From NCBI GenBank assembly GCA_020161835.1, contig JAIUNL010000007.1:1-64000 (forward strand): a DNA stretch of 64,000 bases. The letters are read 5' to 3'. Both the position numbers and the translations under genes were made by a program. A model generated the notes under the pieces. It did no database searches. It was not told the origin of the DNA and saw only the letters and a program-made list of their open reading frames with translations. Positions 1 to 8,277 of this stretch are shown piece by piece. The number at the start of each line of letters is the position of its first letter. Positions within the stretch are counted from its first letter, which is position 1. Origin of the DNA: Bacteroidota bacterium (GTDB lineage Bacteria > Bacteroidota > JABWAT01).

Positions 1-108
1 ATTCCATTTTGTCACAAGATATTAAAAACGGGTATATTGCTGCCTTTGGAGTGCTCAATTTTTATGTTTATCAGATTGTGAAATGAAGATGGCTGGTATA
101 AGTATTTG

Positions 109-2862
109 ATGAGCTGTGTCCGGTTTTGTATCCTCTGTTTATTTATTCTTCTGATTTCGTTTGAGTTGGGTCATGCACAGCAGTCAATTCAGGATCCGAC
201 CCGTTTTCATCCTGCTATTCCCCAGCATTCATTTTCCTTACCAGTAAAGGCTCACCCCAAAAAGAACACTGATTCACCGGGAACAAAAAGGGTTTTTTTT
301 GTCAGAAATGTCCTTGATCAGTCAAAATGGAATAAAATTTCATTTGTTTTAATCAGCCAGGAATCTCAGGTTAATTATTGGGTAGATACAGTTTCGGTTT
401 ATAAAAAGACAAATCCAAATCAGCTTGATTCCATCCTGACAGTATTCAACCAAAGAATGACAAAGACAACACCGTCTGGCTCGCTGGATTCTACATTGGG
501 GATTGTACCGCTTGAAGCTAAATATATTAGTCCATTGCCAAATAGTGACGGTGATGGTTTTTTAGATGTACTCATTTTTGACATTCAGGATGGATTTGAA
601 TCTTCAGGGCAGTATGTCGCCGGATTTTTTGATCCGGTTGACCAGTTGGACTACCCATTCAGCAATAAACGTGATATTCTTTATCTGGATATTTGGCCAA
701 CCATCATCCAACCTGATACAATTTCTATCGAGCAGGGTGCACAAACCCTTGCCCATGAACTTCAGCATTTGATTCATTCGCAATTTTATTTGTTGGATAA
801 CCCTGAATGGATATCCATCAATGAAGGATGTTCAGAGCTTGTTGAGTATTTATGCGGTTTTAATCCCAGAAAAATCAGTTCATTCCAACATCAAACAGAT
901 AAAAGCTGGTATATCTGGAATGACAATGAAGCGATTTTATCTTATGAAAGAAGTTCAGTTTTCATAAGTTGGGTTTATTTCAGATATGGGTTAGCTACAC
1001 TTGTAAATCTTATTCAAGCTGAATCAACGGGAATAAATGGACTTCTTGACGCTACCCAAGAAACCGCATTTTCAACTTTGATGTTAAATTGGGTACAAGA
1101 CCTGGTTATGAGGGTCAGGCAAGGATCAGATAGTCCTTTTCCAAAAGACTGGCGACCAGAATTGGTTTTGTCTCCCTTGGAAGTAAATCGTTTTTACCCG
1201 GTTCAAAATTCAATTTCTCTTGAACCTGGTGGATTTCAGTTTATTCGTCTGGAAATGGCGAACCACTATCAGATTGCCTCTCAATCAGATAGCCCATTAA
1301 CTTTTATTCCCGTGACTGACAGGTTTATACAGTTTTCTAAAAATGCTGTTTTGGGGACGGATCTGAATTTTAAAATTGAGTCTGCAAGTGATTCTTCAGT
1401 GTTACTTATTTTTATAAATACCAACGAGCCCAGGAACGAAGAAGATCACCGACAAACAAGTGGGAATTTTTTAATTGAAGGAAGTCCAAAAAATCAAATC
1501 AGAGTTTTGCAAACAGACGATGGACAACCTGACGAATTTTTCGGTTCAGCAAAATTTCTTCGGATTCCTGATTCCATTCAATCCTTTGCTACCTGGATTC
1601 CGGATTCTACCGGTTTGAATGGTGGAATAAGGGAGTTTTCTGCTTTAATCGGATATTTATCTGAATTTGAAGGAACAGGTGTCCCCTCAGGTCTTCCGAG
1701 GCGGTTTATCCTTAGTTTTGCCGATAGCAACCAGAATCTAATCGGAAACTCACTATTATTTGATAGTTCCCGTCCCTACGCGCAAATCGGTTTCGAAACC
1801 CACCAAATTCCAGAAAGCCACCCGGTTTACAGGCAAAAAAGGGGTGGAATCTGGGTGGTGATTTCCCCTGACCGGTCATTGAAAAATGGGCTTGCATTGG
1901 GGATGGATTATAATGGGCTGGATGCGTTTAAAGTGATTAATTCAGGTGGGAATTGGAGCAATCCTGAAAATATCTGGCCATCAGAGTATAACCTGGAAGG
2001 CTTTCAACCGATGGTTCGGCTTGGTGTCTCAAGACCGTTAAATTTCATTTCTAAACCTATTTCTATTCAATGCGGAATGACCCGGGATTCTTTGTTTTTT
2101 TCATTTCCAGATGGGGGAACTCGGGTTGGAAAGCTAACACTTTTCGGGGAAACAACAGAAAAGGTTTTTTCTTTTCAAACAAAAGACAACAAACCCCTAG
2201 CTGTTTTTTTTCCATTTTACGGGGATGCACTTGGCAGATTTGATTTTATTTCATCCGAAAGTATCCACTCGTTTCCCATAAGAATTTTAAGATTTCCGGT
2301 TTTAAATGAAAGAAAACTTGTTCCCTGGTCAGCAAAGCGCAATCAGTCGGTATCCATTTCTTCATCCGGTTCACCATTAGATTCCTTATGGGGTATTTTT
2401 AGTTATGAATCAGGGGATACAACCTTTTTAAACCCAATCAAAAAGGATCACCAGGTGCCGGGAGTTTCTTTATCAGTAACCGGTGGCGTGTCTTTTTATG
2501 GTTCAGGTGTTTACAAAAATTCAAAGGATTCCTGGTTTTGGGATCTTCAGCATACTATTTACTTTATTTCTGGTGATGAAGGCAATTCTGAATTTCAACC
2601 TGGTTTTTTGTCCGTTTCGAATGCATTTCCGAATCCGATGAATCCTTCAACTAAATTTCAGTTACAGTCAGACAGAGACACTGAATTTAAACTTGAGGTA
2701 TTTAATGTTCTGGGACAACTTTTAAAATCAGACTATCTTCTGGCAAAAACTGGCCGGCAGTGGATTGAAGTTAACTTGATTGGTGCCACAACCGGTACCT
2801 ATTGGGTTCGGTTTTCTTCAAAGGGAAAGGTTTCTACTCGGAAGTTTGTTCTGTTAAAGTAG
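109..2862 (+). CDS. Secreted zinc metallopeptidase-like protein with type IX sorting domain
   Basis: A secreted protein of about 917 residues. It begins with a signal peptide (hydrophobic stretch ending in GHAQ). A gluzincin-type motif HELQH lies near residues 216-220, and a NEGCSE stretch about 20 residues later could supply the third zinc ligand, as in M30-like peptidases. The middle is beta-rich and unassigned. The last 80 residues start with AFPNPMNPST and end in a basic tail, a Por (type IX) C-terminal sorting domain, so export to the cell surface or medium is expected. A TTG three bases upstream of the ATG is an alternative start. The peptidase activity is inferred from the motif only. 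Confidence 0.82.
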   Translation: MSCVRFCILCLFILLISFELGHAQQSIQDPTRFHPAIPQHSFSLPVKAHPKKNTDSPGTKRVFFVRNVLDQSKWNKISFVLISQESQVNYWVDTVSVYKKTNPNQLDSILTVFNQRMTKTTPSGSLDSTLGIVPLEAKYISPLPNSDGDGFLDVLIFDIQDGFESSGQYVAGFFDPVDQLDYPFSNKRDILYLDIWPTIIQPDTISIEQGAQTLAHELQHLIHSQFYLLDNPEWISINEGCSELVEYLCGFNPRKISSFQHQTDKSWYIWNDNEAILSYERSSVFISWVYFRYGLATLVNLIQAESTGINGLLDATQETAFSTLMLNWVQDLVMRVRQGSDSPFPKDWRPELVLSPLEVNRFYPVQNSISLEPGGFQFIRLEMANHYQIASQSDSPLTFIPVTDRFIQFSKNAVLGTDLNFKIESASDSSVLLIFINTNEPRNEEDHRQTSGNFLIEGSPKNQIRVLQTDDGQPDEFFGSAKFLRIPDSIQSFATWIPDSTGLNGGIREFSALIGYLSEFEGTGVPSGLPRRFILSFADSNQNLIGNSLLFDSSRPYAQIGFETHQIPESHPVYRQKRGGIWVVISPDRSLKNGLALGMDYNGLDAFKVINSGGNWSNPENIWPSEYNLEGFQPMVRLGVSRPLNFISKPISIQCGMTRDSLFFSFPDGGTRVGKLTLFGETTEKVFSFQTKDNKPLAVFFPFYGDALGRFDFISSESIHSFPIRILRFPVLNERKLVPWSAKRNQSVSISSSGSPLDSLWGIFSYESGDTTFLNPIKKDHQVPGVSLSVTGGVSFYGSGVYKNSKDSWFWDLQHTIYFISGDEGNSEFQPGFLSVSNAFPNPMNPSTKFQLQSDRDTEFKLEVFNVLGQLLKSDYLLAKTGRQWIEVNLIGATTGTYWVRFSSKGKVSTRKFVLLK

Positions 2863-3083
2863 AAAAATGGTTAAATGCATTGTCCCATAATCAAGTTGCA
2901 TTTATCGCTTGGTGTAAATTCATCACAATCACGGGTCTCACTTTATGTCAGCCTTTAGGCTTGTTCCTAAATTGCCGGACATTTCAGGAATGTTTTGGTA
3001 AGATCGGCAACCATCTCCGTGACTGCCCGAAACCACCCCCGTACTGCCTTTAGTATAAGCCGACTTTTCCATATTGGCTTTGC

Positions 3084-3181
3084 ATTTCAATTCAACATTT
3101 AAAATTCAAAATTTGCTACGCAGAACTATCGTTTCAACCTTCCACCTTATACCTTACTCCTTACGCCTTATACCTATCCTG
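3084..3181. repeat. Degenerate 7-nt-period array A, in the murA upstream spacer
   Basis: The spacer between the metallopeptidase gene and murA is about 470 bp and has no convincing gene. From 3084 it can be cut into consecutive heptamers that stay in one register to 3181: ATTTCAA, TTCAACA, TTTAAAA, TTCAAAA, TTTGCTA, two divergent units, then TTCAACC, TTCCACC, TTATACC, TTACTCC, TTACGCC, TTATACC. The unit sequence drifts while the 7-nt step is kept. Confidence 0.75.
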
Positions 3182-3246
3182 TTGTTTTCTCCCTAAAAAT
3201 TCCGGACATTTAGCAATCACCTCTGAAAACCTATTTTTCCCTTAGA

Positions 3247-3275
3247 ATGGATCCCCAATCAAGTTGAGGATGACA
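3247..3275. repeat. Palindromic intergenic repeat, TGGATC...GGATGACA type
   Basis: A short element with stem CCCCAA/TTGAGG between TGGAT and GGATGACA. The same frame surrounds the larger hairpin at 7615-7650, so this is a second, eroded member of that family. It lies about 60 bp before murA. Confidence 0.6.
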
Positions 3276-3335
3276 TTTTGTGGGTTTTCAAAGGTGAAAC
3301 GAAATTTAAAGACTCTTACTTCAGTCAGGATTTTC

Positions 3336-4628
3336 ATGGATAAATTTGTCATTCAGGGCGGGAAAAAACTTTCAGGAACTGTTACAGCTTCCGGGTCAAA
3401 AAACGCCTCACTTCCCCTTATGGCAGCTTCTTTGCTTGCCCGCGGAACGTTCACCATTCATCACACACCTGATCTGCAGGATGTGCATACCCTCGCCAAT
3501 CTGCTCAGAATAATCGGTTGCCGGGTTCAGTATGATCCAGCCGGGAAAGACATTCTCATCAATACTGAAAATGTTCACCACTTTGAAGCACCCTATGAAC
3601 TTGTTAAAAAGATGCGGGCCAGTATTTATGTTTTGGGTCCGCTTCTCGCCAGATACGGGTACGCAAAAGTGAGTTTGCCCGGCGGTTGCGCCTGGGGTCC
3701 GAGACCTGTTGATCTGCATATTGAAGGGATGAAACAGCTCGGTGCAGAAATTGATCTGGATGGCGGATATATCATCGCCAAAAAAGATCGTCTCATTGGT
3801 AACCGCATCAAATTTCCGATTTCCTCAGTCGGTGCCACAGGTAACGTGCTGATGGCTGCTGTTCTTGCCAAAGGCGAAACCGTTCTCGAAAATTCAGCCA
3901 TTGAACCTGAAATTATTGCACTTGAATATTTTCTTCAGGCGATGGGTGCAAAAATTGACGGCATCGGAACTCGTAAACTTACCATTCAGGGTGTCGATCA
4001 GCTTTATCCGACCCACTTCAACAACATCCCCGACCGGATTGAAATCGGCACGTTCATGATTGCTGCCGCCATGACTCATGGTGATGTGACGATTAAAAAT
4101 GTGATCAACGAGCATATCGATTCGGTTTCTGAGCATCTTTCCAGAACCGGATGCACGATTGAAAAGGGAAGCAATTCAGTCAGAGTGATTGGTGGCGAAA
4201 AACTGCTGCCGGTTAATGTGATCACCGATGTTTTTCCGGGTTTCCCAACCGATATGCAGGCGCAATGGATTGCCTGTATGACCCAGGCAACCGGACCTTC
4301 CTCCATCGTCGATCAGATTTATTTCGACCGTTGGAAACATGTTCCTGAACTCGAGCGTCTGAACGCCAAACTCCGCACCGACGGCAATATGTGCAAAATT
4401 GATGCACCGGTAACGTTGAAGGGTGCTCAGGTCATGTCAACCGATCTGCGTGCTTCCGCCAGTTTAATTCTTGCCGGACTTGCAGCCAAAGGAACCACTG
4501 AAGTCCTTAGGGTTTATCACCTCGACCGCGGCTATGAAAAACTTGAAGAAAAACTTGCAGGATTGGGTGCTGATATTGTCCGTGAGAAGTATGAAGAATT
4601 TGTAAAAATGGATACAGAGGAAAATTAA
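3336..4628 (+). CDS. murA: UDP-N-acetylglucosamine 1-carboxyvinyltransferase
   Basis: MurA transfers enolpyruvate from PEP to UDP-GlcNAc, the first committed step of peptidoglycan synthesis in the cytoplasm. The 430-residue length is typical. The N-terminus MDKFVIQGGKKLSG with SGSKNASLP is characteristic, and the catalytic loop LPGGCAWGPRPVDLH carries Cys118, equivalent to E. coli Cys115, the residue attacked by fosfomycin. The ATG at 3336 was chosen because upstream in-frame codons add 24 residues not found in the family. The next gene starts directly after the stop codon, which indicates co-transcription with the lipoprotein and DUF1573 genes. Confidence 0.97.
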   Translation: MDKFVIQGGKKLSGTVTASGSKNASLPLMAASLLARGTFTIHHTPDLQDVHTLANLLRIIGCRVQYDPAGKDILINTENVHHFEAPYELVKKMRASIYVLGPLLARYGYAKVSLPGGCAWGPRPVDLHIEGMKQLGAEIDLDGGYIIAKKDRLIGNRIKFPISSVGATGNVLMAAVLAKGETVLENSAIEPEIIALEYFLQAMGAKIDGIGTRKLTIQGVDQLYPTHFNNIPDRIEIGTFMIAAAMTHGDVTIKNVINEHIDSVSEHLSRTGCTIEKGSNSVRVIGGEKLLPVNVITDVFPGFPTDMQAQWIACMTQATGPSSIVDQIYFDRWKHVPELERLNAKLRTDGNMCKIDAPVTLKGAQVMSTDLRASASLILAGLAAKGTTEVLRVYHLDRGYEKLEEKLAGLGADIVREKYEEFVKMDTEEN

Positions 4629-4964
4629 ATGAAACTATTCAGAAACTTAGCCCTGATTTTATTTGTCGTGGTTCTGGCTGCCGCCTGTGAGAAAAAGGAA
4701 ACGACTGATTTAATTGTAGATGAAATTTCAGTGCCGGGAGCAACTTGTGAGATGTGCCAGGCAACCATTTCTGCCTCGGTTAAAAAACTTGACGGCGTAA
4801 AAATTGTTGATGTTGATCTTACCAGAAAAGTGGCAACTATCGGGCACCTGCCTTCCGTTTCAAAAGCAGATCTTCAAAAAGCCATTGCCGCAAGCGGATA
4901 TCATGCAGATGACGTTGTGAAAGACTCCACAGCCTATGAAAATTTACCTGAATGCTGCAAATAA
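4629..4964 (+). CDS. Lipoprotein with heavy-metal-associated (HMA) domain
   Basis: A 111-residue predicted lipoprotein: hydrophobic leader and lipobox LAAAC with Cys20. The rest is a single ferredoxin-like HMA domain in which GATCEMCQATI (Cys40 and Cys43) matches the metal-binding CxxC loop of copper/mercury carriers such as MerP and CopZ. A further Cys-Cys pair at residues 109-110 near the C-terminus could add metal-binding or redox capacity. The start codon follows the murA stop with no gap. The lipid anchor suggests a periplasm-facing metal carrier; which metal cannot be told from the sequence. Confidence 0.85.
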   Translation: MKLFRNLALILFVVVLAAACEKKETTDLIVDEISVPGATCEMCQATISASVKKLDGVKIVDVDLTRKVATIGHLPSVSKADLQKAIAASGYHADDVVKDSTAYENLPECCK

Positions 4965-4975
4965 AGGACTTCCCC

Positions 4976-5860
4976 ATGAAAAAACTGACGTTACTGTTTA
5001 TCGGCGGATTGTGGAGTTTTCTCTCGTTCGCCCAGGTTTCGGTTTCACCGTCTGCGACAATCAAGATGGGTGAAATTGAAGAGGGAACAGTAGTTTCTGC
5101 TGTATTTAAACTGACCAATACTTCACCTGGCAAAATAAAAATTGACAACATTCAGGCTGCATGTGGGTGTACTACCGCCGAACCATCAAAAAAAGAATTG
5201 GCTCCCGGTGAAACCAGCGAAATAAAAGTCATTTTTGACAGTAAAAACCGGTTGGGTGACTTCCATAAACCCGTTACCGTTTATCTGAGCGGAAGCGGAA
5301 AAACCCAGCAGGATCTCGTTTTGGTTGGAAAGGTTATTAATCCGGCAGGACCTGTTCTTGAATTGGATCAGAACCGGATTGAAATGGGCGTTGTTGCTTT
5401 CGGGAAAACACAGGTTAAAACTTTCCCGATCAGAAACAGGGGAACTGAAGCCCTGATTATCAATCAGGTTGATTTTGGAAGACAGAAATTACTCACAAGT
5501 CCGCTAACCATCCAACCCAATTCATCTTACATGTTTTCGCTGAACGTTCCATCACCCTCAACGCCAGGAATATTTTCTGAGTATCTCACCATCAGTTCAA
5601 ATGATGCAAGGGAAAAGAAGAAAGTAATTTCAGTTTTAGGATGGTATGAAGCAAGAGTTGGTGTTACCATTGTCAAAGAAAAAGAATTCAATCTTTTCTT
5701 CCAGGTCAGAATATCAAACGATTCTGATAAGAAGGTGATGATTTCTGATTTTATTCCGAAAGATAAATATGAAATCACAAGCGGGGGTGAAAGTTTGGCT
5801 CCGGGTGAATCGGCAACCATTCAGGTCATGAAGGGAACGATAGGCCAATTGAAATTTTAA
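4976..5860 (+). CDS. DUF1573 domain protein, exported
   Basis: A 294-residue exported protein. The signal peptide ends near SFAQ. The first Ig-like module holds the DUF1573 signature: TNTSPGKIKIDNIQAACGCT, with the CGCT centre, followed by ELAPGETSEIKVIF and GDFHKPVTVYLSG. A second related beta-sandwich follows (residues about 120-205), then a divergent C-terminal part. DUF1573 proteins are abundant in Bacteroidota and their role is unknown. The ATG at 4976 was preferred over 4952 because it starts the signal peptide and does not overlap the upstream gene. It is the last gene before a strong terminator. Confidence 0.88.
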   Translation: MKKLTLLFIGGLWSFLSFAQVSVSPSATIKMGEIEEGTVVSAVFKLTNTSPGKIKIDNIQAACGCTTAEPSKKELAPGETSEIKVIFDSKNRLGDFHKPVTVYLSGSGKTQQDLVLVGKVINPAGPVLELDQNRIEMGVVAFGKTQVKTFPIRNRGTEALIINQVDFGRQKLLTSPLTIQPNSSYMFSLNVPSPSTPGIFSEYLTISSNDAREKKKVISVLGWYEARVGVTIVKEKEFNLFFQVRISNDSDKKVMISDFIPKDKYEITSGGESLAPGESATIQVMKGTIGQLKF

Positions 5861-5865
5861 ACAAA

Positions 5866-5898
5866 AAAAAAGCCAGTCGTCTGACTGGCTTTTTTTTT
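5866..5898. terminator. Bidirectional rho-independent terminator
   Basis: Perfect 8-bp stem AGCCAGTC (5871-5878) / GACTGGCT (5883-5890) with loop GTCT, A-run on the left and T-run on the right. It serves both the murA-DUF1573 unit and the convergent gene ending at 5901. Confidence 0.93.
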
Positions 5899-5900
5899 GT

Positions 5901-6389
5901 TTAGTTCGGTTTTACAAGATAACCTTGCCGTCTGCCAAACCATCTGCTCGCTTCATGGCTGAACGACAGAATATCTGCCGTCTTCTCATAACGCGGATGC
6001 ATCGTATCTTTTACCACCAGGGGAATGATGGCATAGACGGTATCGCGGTAACTGAACTGGCCGGCTTTACTGTGCCTGCGCAGCATATCCCGTGAAAGTG
6101 CGATCGTCCAGTTGTCAACCGAATCACCTGATGCGGTGATAAAGGGTGTTGAATCAGTCTGGGCAATTGCTGGGTTATATGAGGAAAAGGTTACCTGTTC
6201 AAGGGAATTGGAAAATAGTTTTCTTTTATTTTCGAGGGACTGTCTGTAAACGAGAACGGTGTCCTGAAGTGAGGTAATCTCTTTTCTGAACACGTTGTTG
6301 GATTGGTATTGACCAAAGCCAAAGGAAAACAGCATCAGCGCCATCACCAGCAAAACTGCAGTAGAGGGTTGGAACTGTTTTTTTCTCAT
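5901..6389 (-). CDS. Membrane-anchored 3D/RlpA-like double-psi barrel protein
   Basis: A 162-residue protein with one N-terminal membrane segment (residues about 10-26), a short helical spacer (about 30-63), and a C-terminal domain. That domain contains SSYNPAIAQTDSTPFITASG, then IALSRDML, then VVKDTMHPRY and ADIL, a pattern I recognise from 3D-domain or RlpA-like small barrels that act on the cell wall. This would place it in the periplasm, tethered to the inner membrane. A sigma54-type -24 box lies about 50 bp upstream (separate entry). The domain assignment is by pattern, not alignment. Confidence 0.72.
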   Translation of the reverse strand: MRKKQFQPSTAVLLVMALMLFSFGFGQYQSNNVFRKEITSLQDTVLVYRQSLENKRKLFSNSLEQVTFSSYNPAIAQTDSTPFITASGDSVDNWTIALSRDMLRRHSKAGQFSYRDTVYAIIPLVVKDTMHPRYEKTADILSFSHEASRWFGRRQGYLVKPN

Positions 6390-6427
6390 GGGGTCTCCGG
6401 TTTAGTTAACATAACGAACTGATATAT

Positions 6428-6444
6428 GTCAACAACCGTGCCAA
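6428..6444 (-). promoter_or_regulatory. Possible sigma54 (-24/-12) promoter of the 3D-domain gene
   Basis: On the minus strand TTGGCACG-GTTG-TTGAC. The -24 box matches the sigma54 consensus fully; the -12 box has TTGA where TTGC is expected. Predicted transcription start is about 30 nt before the ATG at 6389. Confidence 0.4.
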
Positions 6445-6671
6445 AATGGAACCGCTTTTTGAAGATATAAAGACTCTGGTTATCCGAATCTCCGAAAAAG
6501 GACGGTCAATGCAGTTAAGAAGAACATTTTTAAAGATTTGGCAAAAACCGTTACAAACATTAAAAAATTGGGTATTTTTATCGCACTGTCAGGTTGTAGT
6601 CATAAGTAGACAACCCGTAAAGGCCACCTGCTTTGAAACCAGAATTGTGAACCAGAAGGAAGAAAAACGCC

Positions 6672-7523
6672 ATGTTTGACAAGAAACTACTGTACAAAAA
6701 AGTGGTATTGATTACCGGCGGCGGAACCGGTTTAGGCCGGTCAATGGCTTTTGCTATGGGGAAACACGGAGCCACTGTTGTCATTGCCAGCCGCAAAATT
6801 GATGTTTTAGAGTCAGCCAAAGCTGATTTTGTTCGGGAAGGTATCGATTGCCGGATTTTAACCTGCGATGTGAGAGACATTTTGTCAGTTGAAGAAATGG
6901 TAGCCAAAGTTGTCGAGGAATGTGGACACCTGGATATTTTAGTCAATAATGCCGCAGGAAATTTCATTTCCCCCACTGAATATCTTTCAGCAAAAGGATT
7001 TGATGTGATCGTTGATATTGTACTGAAAGGCACGTTTTATGTAACTCATACCGTAGGTTCTTACTGGATTAAAAACAACATTCCGGGCACAGTTTTGAAT
7101 ATAACCACAACCTATGCTGATTCTGGCAGTGGCTATGTGGTACCTTCCGCCTGCGGAAAAGCCGGAGTTAACGCCTTAACCAGATCCCTGGCTGTGGAAT
7201 GGGCTAAGTACGGTATCCGGATGAATGCCATTGCACCGGGTCCGATCCCGACTGAAGGGGCATTTTCCAGATTAATGCCAGGCGCTGACTGGGAAGAGAA
7301 AATAAAAAACCGGGTTCCGATGAAACGGTTTGGCACACATGATGAACTTTCGAATCTGGCTCTGTTTCTGGTTTCTGATCTTAGTTCCTTCATCAATGGG
7401 GAAGTGATTAATATGGATGGCGGTGAACAGATCAAAGGCGCCGGTCAGTTCAATGATCTCGATCAGATTCCGGCTGAAGTCTGGCCGGAACTGGCAAAGA
7501 AAATGAGAAAAGGTCAGAAATAG
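6672..7523 (+). CDS. SDR oxidoreductase, 2,4-dienoyl-CoA reductase type
   Basis: A 283-residue Rossmann-fold enzyme. The cofactor motif TGGGTGLG is near residue 16, and NNAAGNF follows at about residue 93. The active-site region reads SGSGYVVPSACGKAGVNALT, so the usual YxxxK is replaced by SxxxK; together with APGPIPTEGAF this is typical of the bacterial 2,4-dienoyl-CoA reductase (DECR) branch. The expected role is NADPH-dependent reduction of dienoyl-CoA during oxidation of unsaturated fatty acids. It is a single gene followed by a long repeat-rich spacer, so there is no operon context to confirm the substrate. Confidence 0.85.
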   Translation: MFDKKLLYKKVVLITGGGTGLGRSMAFAMGKHGATVVIASRKIDVLESAKADFVREGIDCRILTCDVRDILSVEEMVAKVVEECGHLDILVNNAAGNFISPTEYLSAKGFDVIVDIVLKGTFYVTHTVGSYWIKNNIPGTVLNITTTYADSGSGYVVPSACGKAGVNALTRSLAVEWAKYGIRMNAIAPGPIPTEGAFSRLMPGADWEEKIKNRVPMKRFGTHDELSNLALFLVSDLSSFINGEVINMDGGEQIKGAGQFNDLDQIPAEVWPELAKKMRKGQK

Positions 7524-7614
7524 ATTTCTTACCGGGAAAGTTGTATTTTTACACCTGATTCCGGTACAGATATAGTTTATACAAATTTTTCGCGTGATTT
7601 CAGCCAAGAAAAAA

Positions 7615-7708
7615 TGCTGGATCCATCCCGCTTGCGGGATGGGGATGACATTAACGGCGTTTTTCTATTATTAGAGAGTTGTCATTCCCGCGAAGGCGGG
7701 AATCCATG
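7615..7708. repeat. Pair of inverted TGGATC/GTCATTCC palindromic repeats
   Basis: Two hairpin elements in opposite orientation: TGGATCCATCCCGC-TTG-CGGGATGGGGATGACA at 7618-7650 and TGTCATTCCCGCGAAGGCGGGAATCCA at 7680-7706. Their ends (TGGAT and ATGACA) are shared, so they look like two members of one family. Intergenic repeats of this look occur in many unrelated bacteria. Confidence 0.75.
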
Positions 7709-7777
7709 ATTTTGAAATTTATTATGGTTGGGGCATTGGTTCAGAAATCATAATAAAATGCTTGGATAAAGCGTTAA

Positions 7778-7960
7778 TCCTCCTTTTGCAGCACCAGAGG
7801 TGCGACCCGTTTGTAGGAAAAAACCAATGTCTGATAAGTAAGCTTCGTAGAAGCGACCTGTTATGAAATTGAATACAGGCAAACGGGTCGCTGCTCCGCA
7901 GCTTTATTTGATTTGAATTGTCGGTTTTCTACAAACAGGTCGGGGCGCCGCCCCTGCAAA
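7778..7960. repeat. Composite GTCGC / CTACAAACAGGTC hairpin repeats
   Basis: A run of short palindromes: GCACC-AGA-GGTGC, GCTGCTCCGCAGC, and GGGGCGCCGCCCC. Each is joined to a conserved arm (GCGACCCGTTTGTAG, GCGACCTGTTATGA, AAACGGGTCGC, TTCTACAAACAGGTC). At least four arm copies appear in both orientations. The whole 7524-8277 spacer (754 bp) consists of such elements and holds no credible gene. Confidence 0.65.
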
Positions 7961-8021
7961 AATTGCAGAATAAAATAAATCATTTAAACCTGCTTGTTTT
8001 TAATGGTATCCGTTTTGCAAT

Positions 8022-8087
8022 AAATTCCCCTCCTTTTTAAGGAGGGGAGATCCCGTCCCGCTTGCGGGATCGGGATGGGGTGGTTTC
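8022..8087. repeat. CCCCTCC/GGAGGGG palindromic repeat, copy 1
   Basis: AATTCCCCTCCTTTTTAAGGAGGGG followed by a CCCGCTTGCGGG hairpin and the end sequence GGGATGGGGTGGTTT. Same family as the elements at 14506, 20625, 20697 and 62638. Confidence 0.8.
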
Positions 8088-8111
8088 CCTGTTTTTTGGA
8101 TTTCAATTTTT

Positions 8112-8213
8112 GTCACACTGAGTGTCCGTCGGCTGACGGACGTATCGAAGTGCGAAAAAAAATCATCCTTCGATACAGCCCTGCTTCGCAGTGCCACTCA
8201 GGATGACAAACTG
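8112..8213. repeat. Inverted-repeat element, GTCACACTGAG...CACTCAGGATGACA
   Basis: Outer arms GTCACACTGAGTG (about 8112) and CACTCAGGATGAC (about 8200) are near inverse complements. Inside them, GTATCGAAG and CTTCGATAC form a second inverted pair, with two small hairpins (GTCCGTC/GACGGAC and CTGCTTCGCAG). This gives a long fold-back structure of about 100 nt just upstream of the next operon. Confidence 0.7.
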
Positions 8214-8277
8214 GAAACCCCAAATTGGTGCCCTAAAACTTAAATTAAACAATGAAACTTAAAGCCATTATGCACTT

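Noticed and set aside
2802..3053. An 83-residue open frame overlapping the end of the metallopeptidase gene
   Set aside because: It begins inside the sorting domain of the real gene, has no start signal and covers ordinary spacer DNA; composition is not protein-like.
6446..6679. A 77-residue open frame before the SDR gene
   Set aside because: It overlaps the SDR start by 8 bp, has no recognisable motif and covers the predicted promoter region of the opposite strand.
8000..8197. A 65-residue minus-strand frame in the repeat cluster
   Set aside because: It is a translation of the CCCCTCC and CACTGAG repeat elements, not a gene.
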